DNA of 64,000 bases from Butyrivibrio sp. CB08 (GTDB lineage Bacteria > Bacillota > Clostridia > Lachnospirales > Lachnospiraceae): contig NZ_RAIR01000003.1 in NCBI RefSeq assembly GCF_003625485.1, positions 186,001 to 250,000 of the forward strand, in the 5' to 3' direction. The notes below the pieces were generated by a model, which saw only the letters and a list, made by a program, of their open reading frames with translations, was not told where the DNA came from and did no database searches. Positions 53,002 through 63,566 of the stretch are shown piece after piece. A program made the translations under genes and the position numbers. The stretch's first letter is position 1; each line of letters opens with the position of its first letter.

Positions 53002-53036
53002 AAAAGCCCGTGTGCTGTGATGCACATGGGCTTTTT
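53002..53036. terminator. Bidirectional terminator after lysC
   Basis: AAAAGCCCGTGTGC pairs with GCACATGGGCTTTT, with one mismatch, around a short loop. The T run serves lysC, and the A run serves the convergent gene. Confidence 0.9.
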
Positions 53037-53039
53037 AAA

Positions 53040-53837
53040 TTACTTCATAAGATATTCTATAAACTTTTTGGAAGTATCAATTCTCTCTGAGTTTATAACG
53101 ATGGCTGCAACTGCTGTCTCTTCGGGGTAAGCACCGCACTCTTCAAGAGCTTTTGAACCGTCCAGCTTGAAGCCAACAGGGATTGGATCATCCATCTCAG
53201 AAGGATCCATTATGTCGTAGTGGAAAGTTTCATTGTACTTGTCAGCCATCACTGCATATTTGTTATTTGGATCAAACTTGCCATTGGTGATGTAGGTGGT
53301 GTACTCCTCAGATGCCAGGTAATCTGCATAGGCCTGATCTACATAGAAGAGTTTGTCTGACATGGCATCCAGTTCCTCGGTACTGTAAACCTCGCGAAGA
53401 TCCATGAAGGTCTCCTGGGAAGCGTAGTGGTAAGCTGAGCCAATATCTGTCACGAACACATCAAGCTCTTTTGCCGCAATAAGGGCCATGATCTTCTCGC
53501 TTGTTGCTACGGTTGTGGTGTCTATGGAAGATCCGATGTAGTTGGAGGAGGTATCTACAAGAACGTTCTCCTTGGTGGTATCGATGCCGGCGTACTCTGC
53601 AAAGCCATCCTGAAGCATTGTCTGTGTTTCCATGCCCTGATTATTAACAAATAATGAGTAAAGGGCGTAGGGCTTTCTGTTTGCGATGTCCCTTACAAGG
53701 GTTACTATAAGGAAGAGTGCAAAGATCGCAACAATGGTGTGGATCTTGTAGTATTCCCAGAAGTACTCCCAGTGGGCCTTAAAACCCTGTCCCCTTAGCT
53801 TTTGTCTCTGCTCTCTGATCTCATCACGAACTGCCAT
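53040..53837 (-). CDS. Single-pass membrane protein with extracytoplasmic domain, unknown function
   Basis: The 265-residue protein has a charged cytoplasmic N-terminus, one membrane helix (about residues 35-50) and a 200-residue outer domain. The outer part reads like an alternating alpha/beta binding domain, somewhat like solute-binding proteins, but I cannot name it. It is a single gene, in a position where no partner is seen. A role in ligand sensing or transport is only a guess. Confidence 0.65.
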   Translation of the reverse strand: MAVRDEIREQRQKLRGQGFKAHWEYFWEYYKIHTIVAIFALFLIVTLVRDIANRKPYALYSLFVNNQGMETQTMLQDGFAEYAGIDTTKENVLVDTSSNYIGSSIDTTTVATSEKIMALIAAKELDVFVTDIGSAYHYASQETFMDLREVYSTEELDAMSDKLFYVDQAYADYLASEEYTTYITNGKFDPNNKYAVMADKYNETFHYDIMDPSEMDDPIPVGFKLDGSKALEECGAYPEETAVAAIVINSERIDTSKKFIEYLMK

Positions 53838-53993
53838 TTTTTATAAACTCCTGACTAATATTAACAGAAATGTAATACAATTTTACAACTAAAACAGATA
53901 TAATAATAATATGTGAAAAAAGTCCTTGCAAGTCCTTGGAAAGTAATATAACATAGTCGGTAATTTAATCGACTTAGGAGGAGACAATCAGTA

Positions 53994-54506
53994 ATGGTAA
54001 GTGATAACAGTTATGTTGAGTGCCTGGTTGAGAGCAAAGCTTCGCCACTAGTGAAGTTTGGCAGTTACATCGCCCTGGTACTGGCAGTAATCTTCTTTCT
54101 TTCCTCAATTCTTACTCCACTTGGAATTGTAGGTCTTATCCTGTGCGTCATTGCAGGAGTTGCGTATTATTTCCTTTCATTAAATGCAAACATCGAGTTT
54201 GAGTATCAGTACTGTGACAGGGAGATCACAGTGGACAAGATCCTCAACAAGAGTAAGCGCAAGAACGTAGCCAAGTATGAGGTAGAGCGCATTGAAGCCT
54301 TTGCTCCATCACGTTCATATCATCTTGATGAGTTCAAGAACAAACAGTATAAGACTCTTGATTTTTCAGCAAGAGAGCAGAACAGACAGCCTGATCCAAC
54401 ATATACATTTATATATGATGGAAAAGAGAAGGTTATCCTTGAACCAGATGCTGAGTTCGTAAATGCAGTAAAAAGTGTTGCACCAAGAAAAGTTTTCACA
54501 GATTAA
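53994..54506 (+). CDS. Membrane protein of unknown function, two helices
   Basis: The 170-residue protein has two membrane helices (about residues 22-65) followed by a conserved-looking cytoplasmic domain with basic and acidic clusters (CDREITVDKILNKSKRKNV). It seems to belong to a clostridial family of unknown function (the PH-like type of fold is possible). It lies 30 bases before guaB. The link to GMP synthesis is unclear. Confidence 0.7.
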   Translation: MVSDNSYVECLVESKASPLVKFGSYIALVLAVIFFLSSILTPLGIVGLILCVIAGVAYYFLSLNANIEFEYQYCDREITVDKILNKSKRKNVAKYEVERIEAFAPSRSYHLDEFKNKQYKTLDFSAREQNRQPDPTYTFIYDGKEKVILEPDAEFVNAVKSVAPRKVFTD

Positions 54507-54533
54507 TTTTTCACATATTAGATAAGGGGATAA

Positions 54534-55994
<1,461 letters not shown>

Positions 55995-56017
55995 TCTTTC
56001 TAATTAAGGAGTATAAC

Positions 56018-58735
56018 TTGCAAGACATAGCTACTTTGGTGGAAAACTTAGAGACCACTAATGGGGCCCAGGCAGCAAATGAAGCCGGAGCCCTTGGTAG
56101 TTTTGCGCAAAAACACAGGGAAGAGATGCAGGCCTGGCAGGACAAATTCTGCGAGATGGCCAGCGTCTATGCCATGTGTCTCGATGAAAATGGAGTTCCT
56201 CTTACTGAGTTTTCAGGAAACGCCCATGAGATCGGGATCATCAGAAAATACATATCCCCAATAAGGATTCACAATATCTATAAGCGAGTGTCTGAGAGCG
56301 ATCTTGAGGATCAGGCTGTGGAGATCACAGAGGTTCCCAACTTAAAGCTCGCAGCACTGGCTGTGGGGGACAAGGGTAAGCTCTCCGCGGTATGGATCGT
56401 GGCGGCGCTGTTTACAGATGCCAAGTATGAGAAGTCTTTTTTCCATTGTCCACCTATCGAAAATTTCCAGTATCAGATCACCGAAGAAAAATTTTACAAA
56501 ACTCTGGACCTTATGCGTGCTACCCTTGGAGTTCTCATTACTGTTGAGGCCTCAAGGTCACAGGCTATTGCCATAAGTGAGGGCAGCAAGTTAAAAGAGC
56601 TTGAGATGACCAGCTCTTTCCACAGAGCCGAGACCATGACTGAGATCGTATCACTTCTTGACAGTGACGATGTCATCGAGGAGATCATGGTTGATGTGCT
56701 CTCCAAGCTGTGCACTTACCTTCAGATCAGCAACGCTTTCACCTGCAGGATCCACCACGGCAACCTAATGGACATCGTTGTTCAGTGGACACATCCGGGT
56801 GTTGGCAAGCTCTTTCCTGAGACAACAGATCAGGAAGTATGCTGGTTTTTGGGAACGCAGAAGGCCATTGTAATTTCTTCTGATACACAGATGAATGCAG
56901 GAGAAAGGGAACAACTCGAGAACCTTGGCATCAGGGCTCTTGTTTCTATGCCTGTTGTCATAAACGGAAATCCCATGTTCTATGCGTGTCTTACCGAGAA
57001 CAGGGAGAACAGAATATGGTCCATTGATGATATCAAGTTCGTCAATGACGCCATCAGGATCATGCAGAGTATCATTACCAAGAGACTGCAGACCAACTCT
57101 CTGGCAAGCTCTTTTGCCTCACTGGAAGCGGTCCTTGATAATGTGGGAAGTTCAATATACGTAAGGGACATCACTACAGGAGTCCTTTTGTTTGCCAACA
57201 GAAGCTTTAAAAAGAACTTCAGCAAGGAGCTTACTGAGAACAAGCTGGCAAACCTCTTTGAGACCAATATTCCAAGCAGGAGCCACAGCGGCAACTACGA
57301 GGTTCACCACAGAGACAGAGAGAAGTGGTATGACGTCTACTACACAAGGATCAAGTGGGTTGACGGAAGACCGGTATCTCTTTGTGCTATCTACGATATC
57401 ACCGAGAAAAAGCTGTATCAGAAGCGCATTGAGCAGCAGGCCTACACTGATTTCCTCACAGGTCTGTTTAACAGAATGTGCTGTGAAAAAGACCTGGCAA
57501 GATACGTGGATGAAGCGAGACAGACAGGTAAGCGCGGCGCCCTGATGTACCTGGATCTTGACGACTTTAAACACATCAATGACTCACTGGGACATCAGTA
57601 CGGAGATGCGCTTCTTCAGGATATTTCCAAGACCATCAGCAGGATCGAAGGCATCAGCTCTTCCTGCTACCGTATGGGCGGCGATGAGTTTGTCATCATA
57701 GTGCCACCTGACAGCTATTCCCAGATCGACAAGATCATGGAGGAGATCAAGAACGCTTTTGCAACCCCATGGTATCTGAAGGACAGCGATTACTACTGCA
57801 CTATGAGTATGGGAGTAGTTCTTTTCCCTGATCATGGAGATAATGTATCTGAGCTTATCAGAAAGTCAGACGTTGCCATGTATGAGGCCAAGAAGTCTGG
57901 TAAGAACAGGATTGCAGAGTATTCAGACAACATCGATTCCTCATCGATCCACAGACTTGACCTTGAAAAGAACATGTACTCAGCCATCACTAAAAAGTGC
58001 GATGAGTTCGAGGTTTACTTCCAGCCTGTCATCAGCGAGGGTACGGTCAATGGCAAAAGACATATCGGCGCAGAGGCGCTGGTTCGCTGGAACAGCAACT
58101 CCCTTGGATTCCTTCATCCGGACGAGTTCATTCCTCTTGCTGAGTACCTGGGACTTATCACTCCTATTGGTAACCACGTCCTTATGAAGGCCTGCGAGTG
58201 CTGTAGACAGTGGAATGACACGGGACTTGGAGATTTCTCAATAAGTGTCAACGTCTCCGTTGTCCAGATCATGCAGAATGACATCGTGGATATCATCAGA
58301 AAATGCATAGAAGAGAATGGCATAAAGCCTTCAAATATAGTACTTGAGCTTACTGAGAGACTTGCGATCAATGACCTTGCAAGGACCAAGCAGACACTGC
58401 TTGATATCAAGGCACTTGGTGTAAGACTTGCTCTTGATGACTTTGGTACAGGATATTCAGCTCTTTCAAGTATCAGGGCTCTTCCTTTTGACATCATCAA
58501 GATCGACAAGGATTTTGCCAAGGATATAGTAGATGACAAGTATTCCCAGGCTGTGGTCAGATCCATGGTTGATATGGGCAGAGCCATCGGAGCGGAGATA
58601 TGCGTTGAGGGTATTGAGACCCAGGAGCAGATCGAAATTGTTAAGGGCCTTGGCGCCCAGTATCTGCAGGGCTATTATTTTGACAAACCGCTGAGAAGAG
58701 CGGCCTTCGAGGAAAAGTATGTGTATAACGGTTAA
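56018..58735 (+). CDS. GGDEF-EAL protein with PocR-like and PAS sensor domains
   Basis: The 905-residue cytoplasmic protein has an N-terminal PocR-like sensor (about residues 30-150), a GAF-like part (about 200-360), a PAS-like domain (about 370-470), GGDEF (about 475-640) and EAL (about 650-900). The GGDEF motif RMGGDEF is intact, without the RxxD inhibitory site. The EAL part keeps EALVRW, LELTE, DDFGTGYSALSS, KIDKDF and CVEGIE, so both activities are possible. Translation starts at TTG with AAGGAG 6 bases before it. It follows guaB by 23 bases and may be transcribed with it. Confidence 0.9.
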   Translation: MQDIATLVENLETTNGAQAANEAGALGSFAQKHREEMQAWQDKFCEMASVYAMCLDENGVPLTEFSGNAHEIGIIRKYISPIRIHNIYKRVSESDLEDQAVEITEVPNLKLAALAVGDKGKLSAVWIVAALFTDAKYEKSFFHCPPIENFQYQITEEKFYKTLDLMRATLGVLITVEASRSQAIAISEGSKLKELEMTSSFHRAETMTEIVSLLDSDDVIEEIMVDVLSKLCTYLQISNAFTCRIHHGNLMDIVVQWTHPGVGKLFPETTDQEVCWFLGTQKAIVISSDTQMNAGEREQLENLGIRALVSMPVVINGNPMFYACLTENRENRIWSIDDIKFVNDAIRIMQSIITKRLQTNSLASSFASLEAVLDNVGSSIYVRDITTGVLLFANRSFKKNFSKELTENKLANLFETNIPSRSHSGNYEVHHRDREKWYDVYYTRIKWVDGRPVSLCAIYDITEKKLYQKRIEQQAYTDFLTGLFNRMCCEKDLARYVDEARQTGKRGALMYLDLDDFKHINDSLGHQYGDALLQDISKTISRIEGISSSCYRMGGDEFVIIVPPDSYSQIDKIMEEIKNAFATPWYLKDSDYYCTMSMGVVLFPDHGDNVSELIRKSDVAMYEAKKSGKNRIAEYSDNIDSSSIHRLDLEKNMYSAITKKCDEFEVYFQPVISEGTVNGKRHIGAEALVRWNSNSLGFLHPDEFIPLAEYLGLITPIGNHVLMKACECCRQWNDTGLGDFSISVNVSVVQIMQNDIVDIIRKCIEENGIKPSNIVLELTERLAINDLARTKQTLLDIKALGVRLALDDFGTGYSALSSIRALPFDIIKIDKDFAKDIVDDKYSQAVVRSMVDMGRAIGAEICVEGIETQEQIEIVKGLGAQYLQGYYFDKPLRRAAFEEKYVYNG

Positions 58736-58740
58736 GTTTA

Positions 58741-58749
58741 TGTTATACT
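58741..58749 (+). promoter_or_regulatory. Extended -10 promoter of glnS
   Basis: TGTTATACT is an extended -10 element about 50 bases before the glnS ATG. Confidence 0.45.
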
Positions 58750-58801
58750 TAAATGTACTTTAAATATATTTAAATTTATAGAAAGTTGGTTTTATTTAGA
58801 A

Positions 58802-60478
58802 ATGGCAGAAGAAATTACAAATCCTAACGGAAGACATTTTATTGAGCGTGAGATCGATAAAGATCTGGCAGAGGGAGTTTACGACCATGTCCAGACCAGA
58901 TTCCCACCTGAACCTAATGGCTTCCTTCATATAGGTCACGCCAAGAGCATACTTCTTAACTATGGAATGGCCAAGGAGTATAACGGCAAGTTCAACATGA
59001 GATTTGACGATACCAATCCTACCAAGGAAAAGTCAGAATTCATGGACGCTATCATCGAGGATGTTAAGTGGCTTGGCGCGGATTACGAGGACAGACTTTT
59101 TTATGCATCAGATTACTTCGATGAGATGTATGAGGATGCTGTTAAGCTTATTAAAAAGGGCAAGGCTTATGTTTCAACTCTTACTGCAGAGCAGATGAAG
59201 GAGTACAGAGGAACACTTACAGAGCCTGGCAAGAACGATCCTGACAGAGACAGAAGCGTAGAAGAGAACCTGCGCCTGTTTGAAGAGATGAAGAGTGGCA
59301 AGGTAGAGGATGGAGCAATGACTCTGCGTGCCAAGATCGATATGGCTTCACCTAACATCAACATGAGAGATCCTATCATCTATCGTGTTGCACATATGAC
59401 ACATGCAAGAACAGGCGATAAGTGGTGCATCTATCCAATGTACGACTTCGCTCATCCTATCGAGGACGCCATTGAGGGCATCACACATTCCCTCTGCACA
59501 CTTGAGTTTGAAGACCACAGACCTCTTTACGACTGGGTCAAGAACGAGTGCGAGTACCAGAATCCTCCTCGTCAGATCGAGTTCGCCAAGATGTATCTCA
59601 ACAACGTGGTAACAGGTAAGAGATATATCAAGAAGCTGGTTGAGGACGGAATCGTAGACGGATGGGATGATCCAAGACTTGTAACTATCGCGTCTCTTCG
59701 CAGAAGAGGCTTTACACCTGAGTCCATCAAGATGTTTGTAGACATGTGCGGTATCAGTAAGGCACAGGCTACAGCAGAGTACGCAATGCTTGAGTACTGC
59801 ATCAGAGAGGACTTAAAGCTCAAGGTGCCAAGAATGATGGCAATCCTTGATCCTGTCAAGCTTATCATCGACAACTATCCAGAGGGCGAGACAGAGTACC
59901 TTGATATCGAAAACAACAAGGAAGTTCCTGAGATGGGTTCACGTAAGATCCCATTCGGAAAAGAGCTTTATATCGAACGCGAAGACTTCATGGAGGAGCC
60001 TCCTAAGAAGTACTTCCGTCTCTTCCCAGGCAATGAAGTAAGACTTATGAACGCTTACTTTGTAACCTGCAACAGCTTTGTTAAGGATGAGAACGGTGTT
60101 GTTACAGAGATCCACTGCACATACGATCCTGAGACCAAGGGCGGAGACAGCCCAGATGGCCGCAAGGTCAAGGGTACTATCCACTGGGTAGCAGCACAGG
60201 ATGCTCTTACAGCAGAGGTAAGACTTTACGAGAACGTAATTGATGAGGAGAAGGGTGTTTACAACGAGGACGGTTCACTTAACCTCAACCCTAATTCCAT
60301 CACTGTTATAAAGAACGCCAAGCTTGAGCCACAGCTCAAGGATGCCAAAGTTTACGACAGATTCCAGTTCGTAAGAAACGGATTCTTCTGCGTAGACAGC
60401 AAGGACTCCAAGGAAGGCGCTCCAGTATTTAACAGAATTGTTTCACTTAAGAGTTCATTCGTTTTACCTAAAAACTAA
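58802..60478 (+). CDS. glnS: Glutaminyl-tRNA synthetase
   Basis: GlnRS charges tRNA-Gln with glutamine directly. The 558-residue protein has the class I HIGH motif ([14 protein letters not shown] near residue 38), the DDTNP motif near 70 and a VTGKR-type version of the second signature near 275. The C-terminal anticodon-binding barrel is complete. Many related bacteria use GatCAB instead. The tRNA-Gln at 20.6 kb is its substrate. The gene has only a weak ribosome site. Confidence 0.96.
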   Translation: MAEEITNPNGRHFIEREIDKDLAEGVYDHVQTRFPPEPNGFLHIGHAKSILLNYGMAKEYNGKFNMRFDDTNPTKEKSEFMDAIIEDVKWLGADYEDRLFYASDYFDEMYEDAVKLIKKGKAYVSTLTAEQMKEYRGTLTEPGKNDPDRDRSVEENLRLFEEMKSGKVEDGAMTLRAKIDMASPNINMRDPIIYRVAHMTHARTGDKWCIYPMYDFAHPIEDAIEGITHSLCTLEFEDHRPLYDWVKNECEYQNPPRQIEFAKMYLNNVVTGKRYIKKLVEDGIVDGWDDPRLVTIASLRRRGFTPESIKMFVDMCGISKAQATAEYAMLEYCIREDLKLKVPRMMAILDPVKLIIDNYPEGETEYLDIENNKEVPEMGSRKIPFGKELYIEREDFMEEPPKKYFRLFPGNEVRLMNAYFVTCNSFVKDENGVVTEIHCTYDPETKGGDSPDGRKVKGTIHWVAAQDALTAEVRLYENVIDEEKGVYNEDGSLNLNPNSITVIKNAKLEPQLKDAKVYDRFQFVRNGFFCVDSKDSKEGAPVFNRIVSLKSSFVLPKN

Positions 60479-60498
60479 TTTTTAAGAGAGGTACAGTC

Positions 60499-61344
60499 AT
60501 GGCGGGTATTTTTTCTGGATTCGATAAGCTGGGACTTGGAAATCTCGGTAAAGAAGAGCTTTTTGAAGATCCCAAGAAAAAAGTAGTTGAAGTAAAAAAG
60601 GATAGTCAGCCTAAGAAACTGCAGCTGGTGAACGAAGAGGATTACCTCTTTGACAAAAAGTACAAATGCCCAGTGTGCGAGTCTGACTTCGAGGCAAAGA
60701 CTGTAAGAACTGGTAAGGTAAGGATGAAGAACGTAGATATCGATCTGCGTCCTGATTACGACGAGCTTGACCAGAACAAATATGATGTTATTGCCTGCCC
60801 AGCCTGCGGATATGCTGCTCTTGGAAGATACTTCCCAACTCTTAACAAGTATCAGATCGATGACATCAGAGTTAAGATCTGTATGAACTACAAGCATGAG
60901 CCCAACAGAGAGCCTGTATATTCCTATGAGTATGCAAGACGTCTCTATCAGCTGGCTCTTGCCAATGCAGTTGTTAAAAAGGCCAAGAACAGTGAGAAGG
61001 CCTACATCTGTATGAAGACTGCATGGGTCATCAGAGGTGAGACCCAGAGACTTGATCCTGATGAAGAGGGATATGAGGCTAAGAAGAAAGAGAACGATGC
61101 TCAGGAAAAAGAGCTTTTAGAGAACGCATTAAATGGATTCATCATGGCAAGACAGTCTGAAGAATTCCCAATCGCCGGAATGGATTCAACAACTCTTGAT
61201 TACCTCATTGCAGCTCTTGCTGTTGAGACAGGTCAGAGAGAGATTGCAAGCAAGATGATCAGTGACATCCTTGTTTCCAGAACAGCTAATAGCCGTATAA
61301 AGGACAAAGCACGTTTCTTAAAGGAAATGCTTGCAGAAGGATAA
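60499..61344 (+). CDS. DUF2225 protein with zinc-ribbon-like motifs
   Basis: The 281-residue protein has two CxxC pairs (YKCPVCESDF near residue 56, ACPACGYAALG near 99) that likely bind one zinc, followed by helical repeats (about 135-275) of TPR-like appearance. It matches the DUF2225 family, whose function is unknown. It lies 20 bases after glnS and may be in the same transcript. A clear terminator follows. Confidence 0.85.
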   Translation: MAGIFSGFDKLGLGNLGKEELFEDPKKKVVEVKKDSQPKKLQLVNEEDYLFDKKYKCPVCESDFEAKTVRTGKVRMKNVDIDLRPDYDELDQNKYDVIACPACGYAALGRYFPTLNKYQIDDIRVKICMNYKHEPNREPVYSYEYARRLYQLALANAVVKKAKNSEKAYICMKTAWVIRGETQRLDPDEEGYEAKKKENDAQEKELLENALNGFIMARQSEEFPIAGMDSTTLDYLIAALAVETGQREIASKMISDILVSRTANSRIKDKARFLKEMLAEG

Positions 61345-61349
61345 AAAAT

Positions 61350-61378
61350 AAGGCCCTTACATTACGTAAGGGCCTTTA
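61350..61378 (+). terminator. Terminator after the DUF2225 gene
   Basis: AAGGCCCTTAC pairs with GTAAGGGCCTT around a 5-base loop, then TAATTA. It also has A-rich sequence before it, so it can serve both converging genes. Confidence 0.85.
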
Positions 61379-61388
61379 ATTATGCTTA

Positions 61389-61721
61389 TTACTTGTCTTC
61401 GTCGTCGAAGAACTCTTCCTCTTCGGAATCTGCGGTGTCCTCGTCAAGAGGCTCGTCTTTACTGTCTTCACTTTCCTCGTCCTCAGCTGGAGCTGATTCT
61501 GAATCTGAGGAACCAGTGATATCTACGTATTTACGTGAACCAAATTTGGTATCAACATCGTCATCATCGTCGAAGTCATCGAAATCATCGAAGTCATCGT
61601 CGTCGAAGCTATCAGCTATCTCCTCTTCTCTCTTGCTGAGATAATAATATGCACCTGCTGCAGCAGCGCCAACAGCGGCACAGAATAAAACAAATTTTCC
61701 AAATGCATTATTCTTGGACAT
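61389..61721 (-). CDS. Small membrane protein with a very acidic tail
   Basis: The 110-residue protein has one membrane helix (residues about 8-28, GKFVLFCAAVGAAAAGAYYY) and a cytoplasmic or extracytoplasmic tail made mainly of Asp, Glu, Ser and Phe, with a DDFDD repeat and a C-terminal EEEEFFDDEDK. I cannot name a family. The tail could bind cations or partner proteins. A AGGAGG ribosome site precedes the ATG. Confidence 0.75.
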   Translation of the reverse strand: MSKNNAFGKFVLFCAAVGAAAAGAYYYLSKREEEIADSFDDDDFDDFDDFDDDDDVDTKFGSRKYVDITGSSDSESAPAEDEESEDSKDEPLDEDTADSEEEEFFDDEDK

Positions 61722-61896
61722 AGTAACCTCCTAAATTAAACGACTACATTGATTTTAATACAATTAGCGCGCAATTTAAAGACCTGAGTATTAAAATTTG
61801 ATAAAAGAACGTAAAATCGTTTGAAGTGCCATAATTTAAATGCTAAACTTAATTTAGACCGACGTGGTCAATAATCCCCATGAATTGAGGACTTAC

Positions 61897-62499
61897 ATGA
61901 ACGAGAGATTTTTTGAGCTGAAAAAAGAAAAGCAGGACAGAATGATAAATGCCGCACTAAAGGTCTTTTCCCAGTACGGCTATCGCCATGCAAGTACCGA
62001 TGAGATCATCAGGGGAGCGGAGATCAGTAAGGGCCTTCTGTTCCACTATTTTGAGAGCAAGATAGGTCTTTATAATTTTTTGTACGATTATGCCACCAAG
62101 TTCGTTACCCTTGAACTCACTACCCACGTGGAACCCAGTGAGGACGGCTTTTTTGAGTTATATAAGCAGATCTTAAATTCCAAGATAGACTCCATGTATC
62201 GTTATCCCTACATTTTCCAGTTCCTTGACAAGGCAGATGAGGAGACAGACGAGGAGGCCCTTAGGGAGATAGAAGAGAGGCGCGATAAGTATCACAGGCT
62301 TATGGATGCTCTTAAGGAGAGAGCAGACATCACAGTCTTTTCTGCAGGAACTGACTATGAGAAGGTGTGGAATCTTTTGGATTTCACTACTCAGGGTCTT
62401 ATGCTAAAGGCTGTAAGAAGTGACAATTTCAGGGCAGATTTCCTTTTGGAAGAGGCTACTGAATATGTGGATATGGTAAGCAATATGACTTTAAAATAA
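61897..62499 (+). CDS. TetR-family transcriptional regulator
   Basis: The 200-residue protein starts MNERFFELKKEKQDRMINAA, the usual clostridial TetR N-terminus, and has the helix-turn-helix YRHASTDEIIRGAEISKGLLFHYF. The C-terminal ligand domain is all-helical. I chose ATG 61897, with TTGAGG six bases before it, over a GTG at 61864 in a non-conserved extension. The neighbouring PfkB-like gene is 17 bases downstream and probably co-transcribed. Confidence 0.92.
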   Translation: MNERFFELKKEKQDRMINAALKVFSQYGYRHASTDEIIRGAEISKGLLFHYFESKIGLYNFLYDYATKFVTLELTTHVEPSEDGFFELYKQILNSKIDSMYRYPYIFQFLDKADEETDEEALREIEERRDKYHRLMDALKERADITVFSAGTDYEKVWNLLDFTTQGLMLKAVRSDNFRADFLLEEATEYVDMVSNMTLK

Positions 62500-62516
62500 A
62501 GCAAAAGGAGGACCTT

Positions 62517-63461
62517 ATGAGTAAGTTCCTAGTAGCAGGTGTAACACAGATTGAAACTATCGTAAGAGTTGATAAGATTCCTGTAAGCTATGCTCCTCTT
62601 ACCAGTGCCAATGACTCCATCTTTACAGCCATGGGCGGAGATGCTTACAACGAGTCCCTTGCGCTTAAGTGGCTTGGAGACGATGTGTGCTTCATGTCCA
62701 TTGTGGGCAGGAATCAGGATCTTGGAATGATCAATCCCCCGGACCGCAAGATCACTCTTTCAACTGAATACATAATACCTCAGATGAATGAAACTCCTAC
62801 TGAGGTTGTCCTTTATGACAAAGACAGAAAGCAGCAGATCTTTGAGGATATCAAGGACCTTCGTGACAATGTTTATGACATGTCCATGGTTCCTCCTATT
62901 GTTCAGGACAGCGATATGCTGGTTCTTGCAAATGCGAATTTCTGCCGTCCTTTTGCAAAGGCAGCAGCTGAGTATGGCAAGCCAATAGCAGTAAATATCA
63001 GAAACTATAAGCCTGAAAAAGAAAAATATAACACCGACTTCCTTGAGCCAGCCAAGGTTCTTTATTTCTCAGATGATACTCTGGCAGAAGATCCATACGA
63101 CTTCATCAAGAGAATGTCAGATACCTACGGAACTGAGATCATCATTCTTGGACAGGGAAGTGAAGGTCTTATCCTCTTTGATAAGACTCAGGACCTTCGT
63201 GTTCACTACAAGACAGTTAAGACCAATGAGGTTGTTAATACAATCGGTGCTGGTAATGCGCTCTTTGCCTGCTTCCTCCACTACTATATGGAGACAGGAG
63301 ACAGCGTAAATGCCATCAAGAATGCCCTGCTGTTTGCTTCCTACAAGATCGGATACATGGGAACATCAAACGGATTCATGACAACTGAACAGCTGGAGCA
63401 GTGGAGAAACCTTATCTGGGGAATCAAAAAGAGTGCTTTTGAAGAACATTCCCAGGGATAA
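62517..63461 (+). CDS. PfkB-family sugar kinase-like protein with altered active site
   Basis: The 314-residue protein has the ribokinase fold: GGDAYNESLALKWLGDDVCF near residue 40, a sugar lid, and the C-terminal signature region. The usual GAGD motif, whose Asp is the catalytic base, is here NTIGAGNALFAC near residue 243. I therefore expect weak or no kinase activity, or a different mechanism. The pairing with TetR could mean it binds a sugar and helps regulate. An AGGAGG site precedes the ATG. Confidence 0.8.
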   Translation: MSKFLVAGVTQIETIVRVDKIPVSYAPLTSANDSIFTAMGGDAYNESLALKWLGDDVCFMSIVGRNQDLGMINPPDRKITLSTEYIIPQMNETPTEVVLYDKDRKQQIFEDIKDLRDNVYDMSMVPPIVQDSDMLVLANANFCRPFAKAAAEYGKPIAVNIRNYKPEKEKYNTDFLEPAKVLYFSDDTLAEDPYDFIKRMSDTYGTEIIILGQGSEGLILFDKTQDLRVHYKTVKTNEVVNTIGAGNALFACFLHYYMETGDSVNAIKNALLFASYKIGYMGTSNGFMTTEQLEQWRNLIWGIKKSAFEEHSQG

Positions 63462-63467
63462 TTTTTC

Positions 63468-63497
63468 TTGAAAAATACTACGAAAATGTGGTAAAGT
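63468..63497 (+). promoter_or_regulatory. Putative promoter of malQ
   Basis: TTGAAA (63468-63473) and TAAAGT (63492-63497) are separated by 18 bases. A palindromic operator follows directly. Confidence 0.5.
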
Positions 63498-63501
63498 AGA
63501 A

Positions 63502-63546
63502 CTACGGAAACGTTACCGGTAACGGCTAAAATTTCCGTAGTTTTTT
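63502..63546 (+). terminator. Terminator hairpin enclosing a LacI-type palindrome
   Basis: CTACGGAAA pairs with TTTCCGTAG (63502-63510 with 63532-63540) and is followed by T6. Inside lies the perfect palindrome CGTTACCGGTAACG (63511-63524), of LacI/MalR operator form. It ends the TetR-PfkB transcript and overlaps the predicted malQ start site. Confidence 0.8.
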
Positions 63547-63566
63547 CTTGAAAAGGAGCGATGAAT

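Noticed and set aside
61393..61644. A serine-rich open frame opposite the acidic membrane protein
   Set aside because: It is the complement of the Asp/Glu codon repeats and has no ribosome site.
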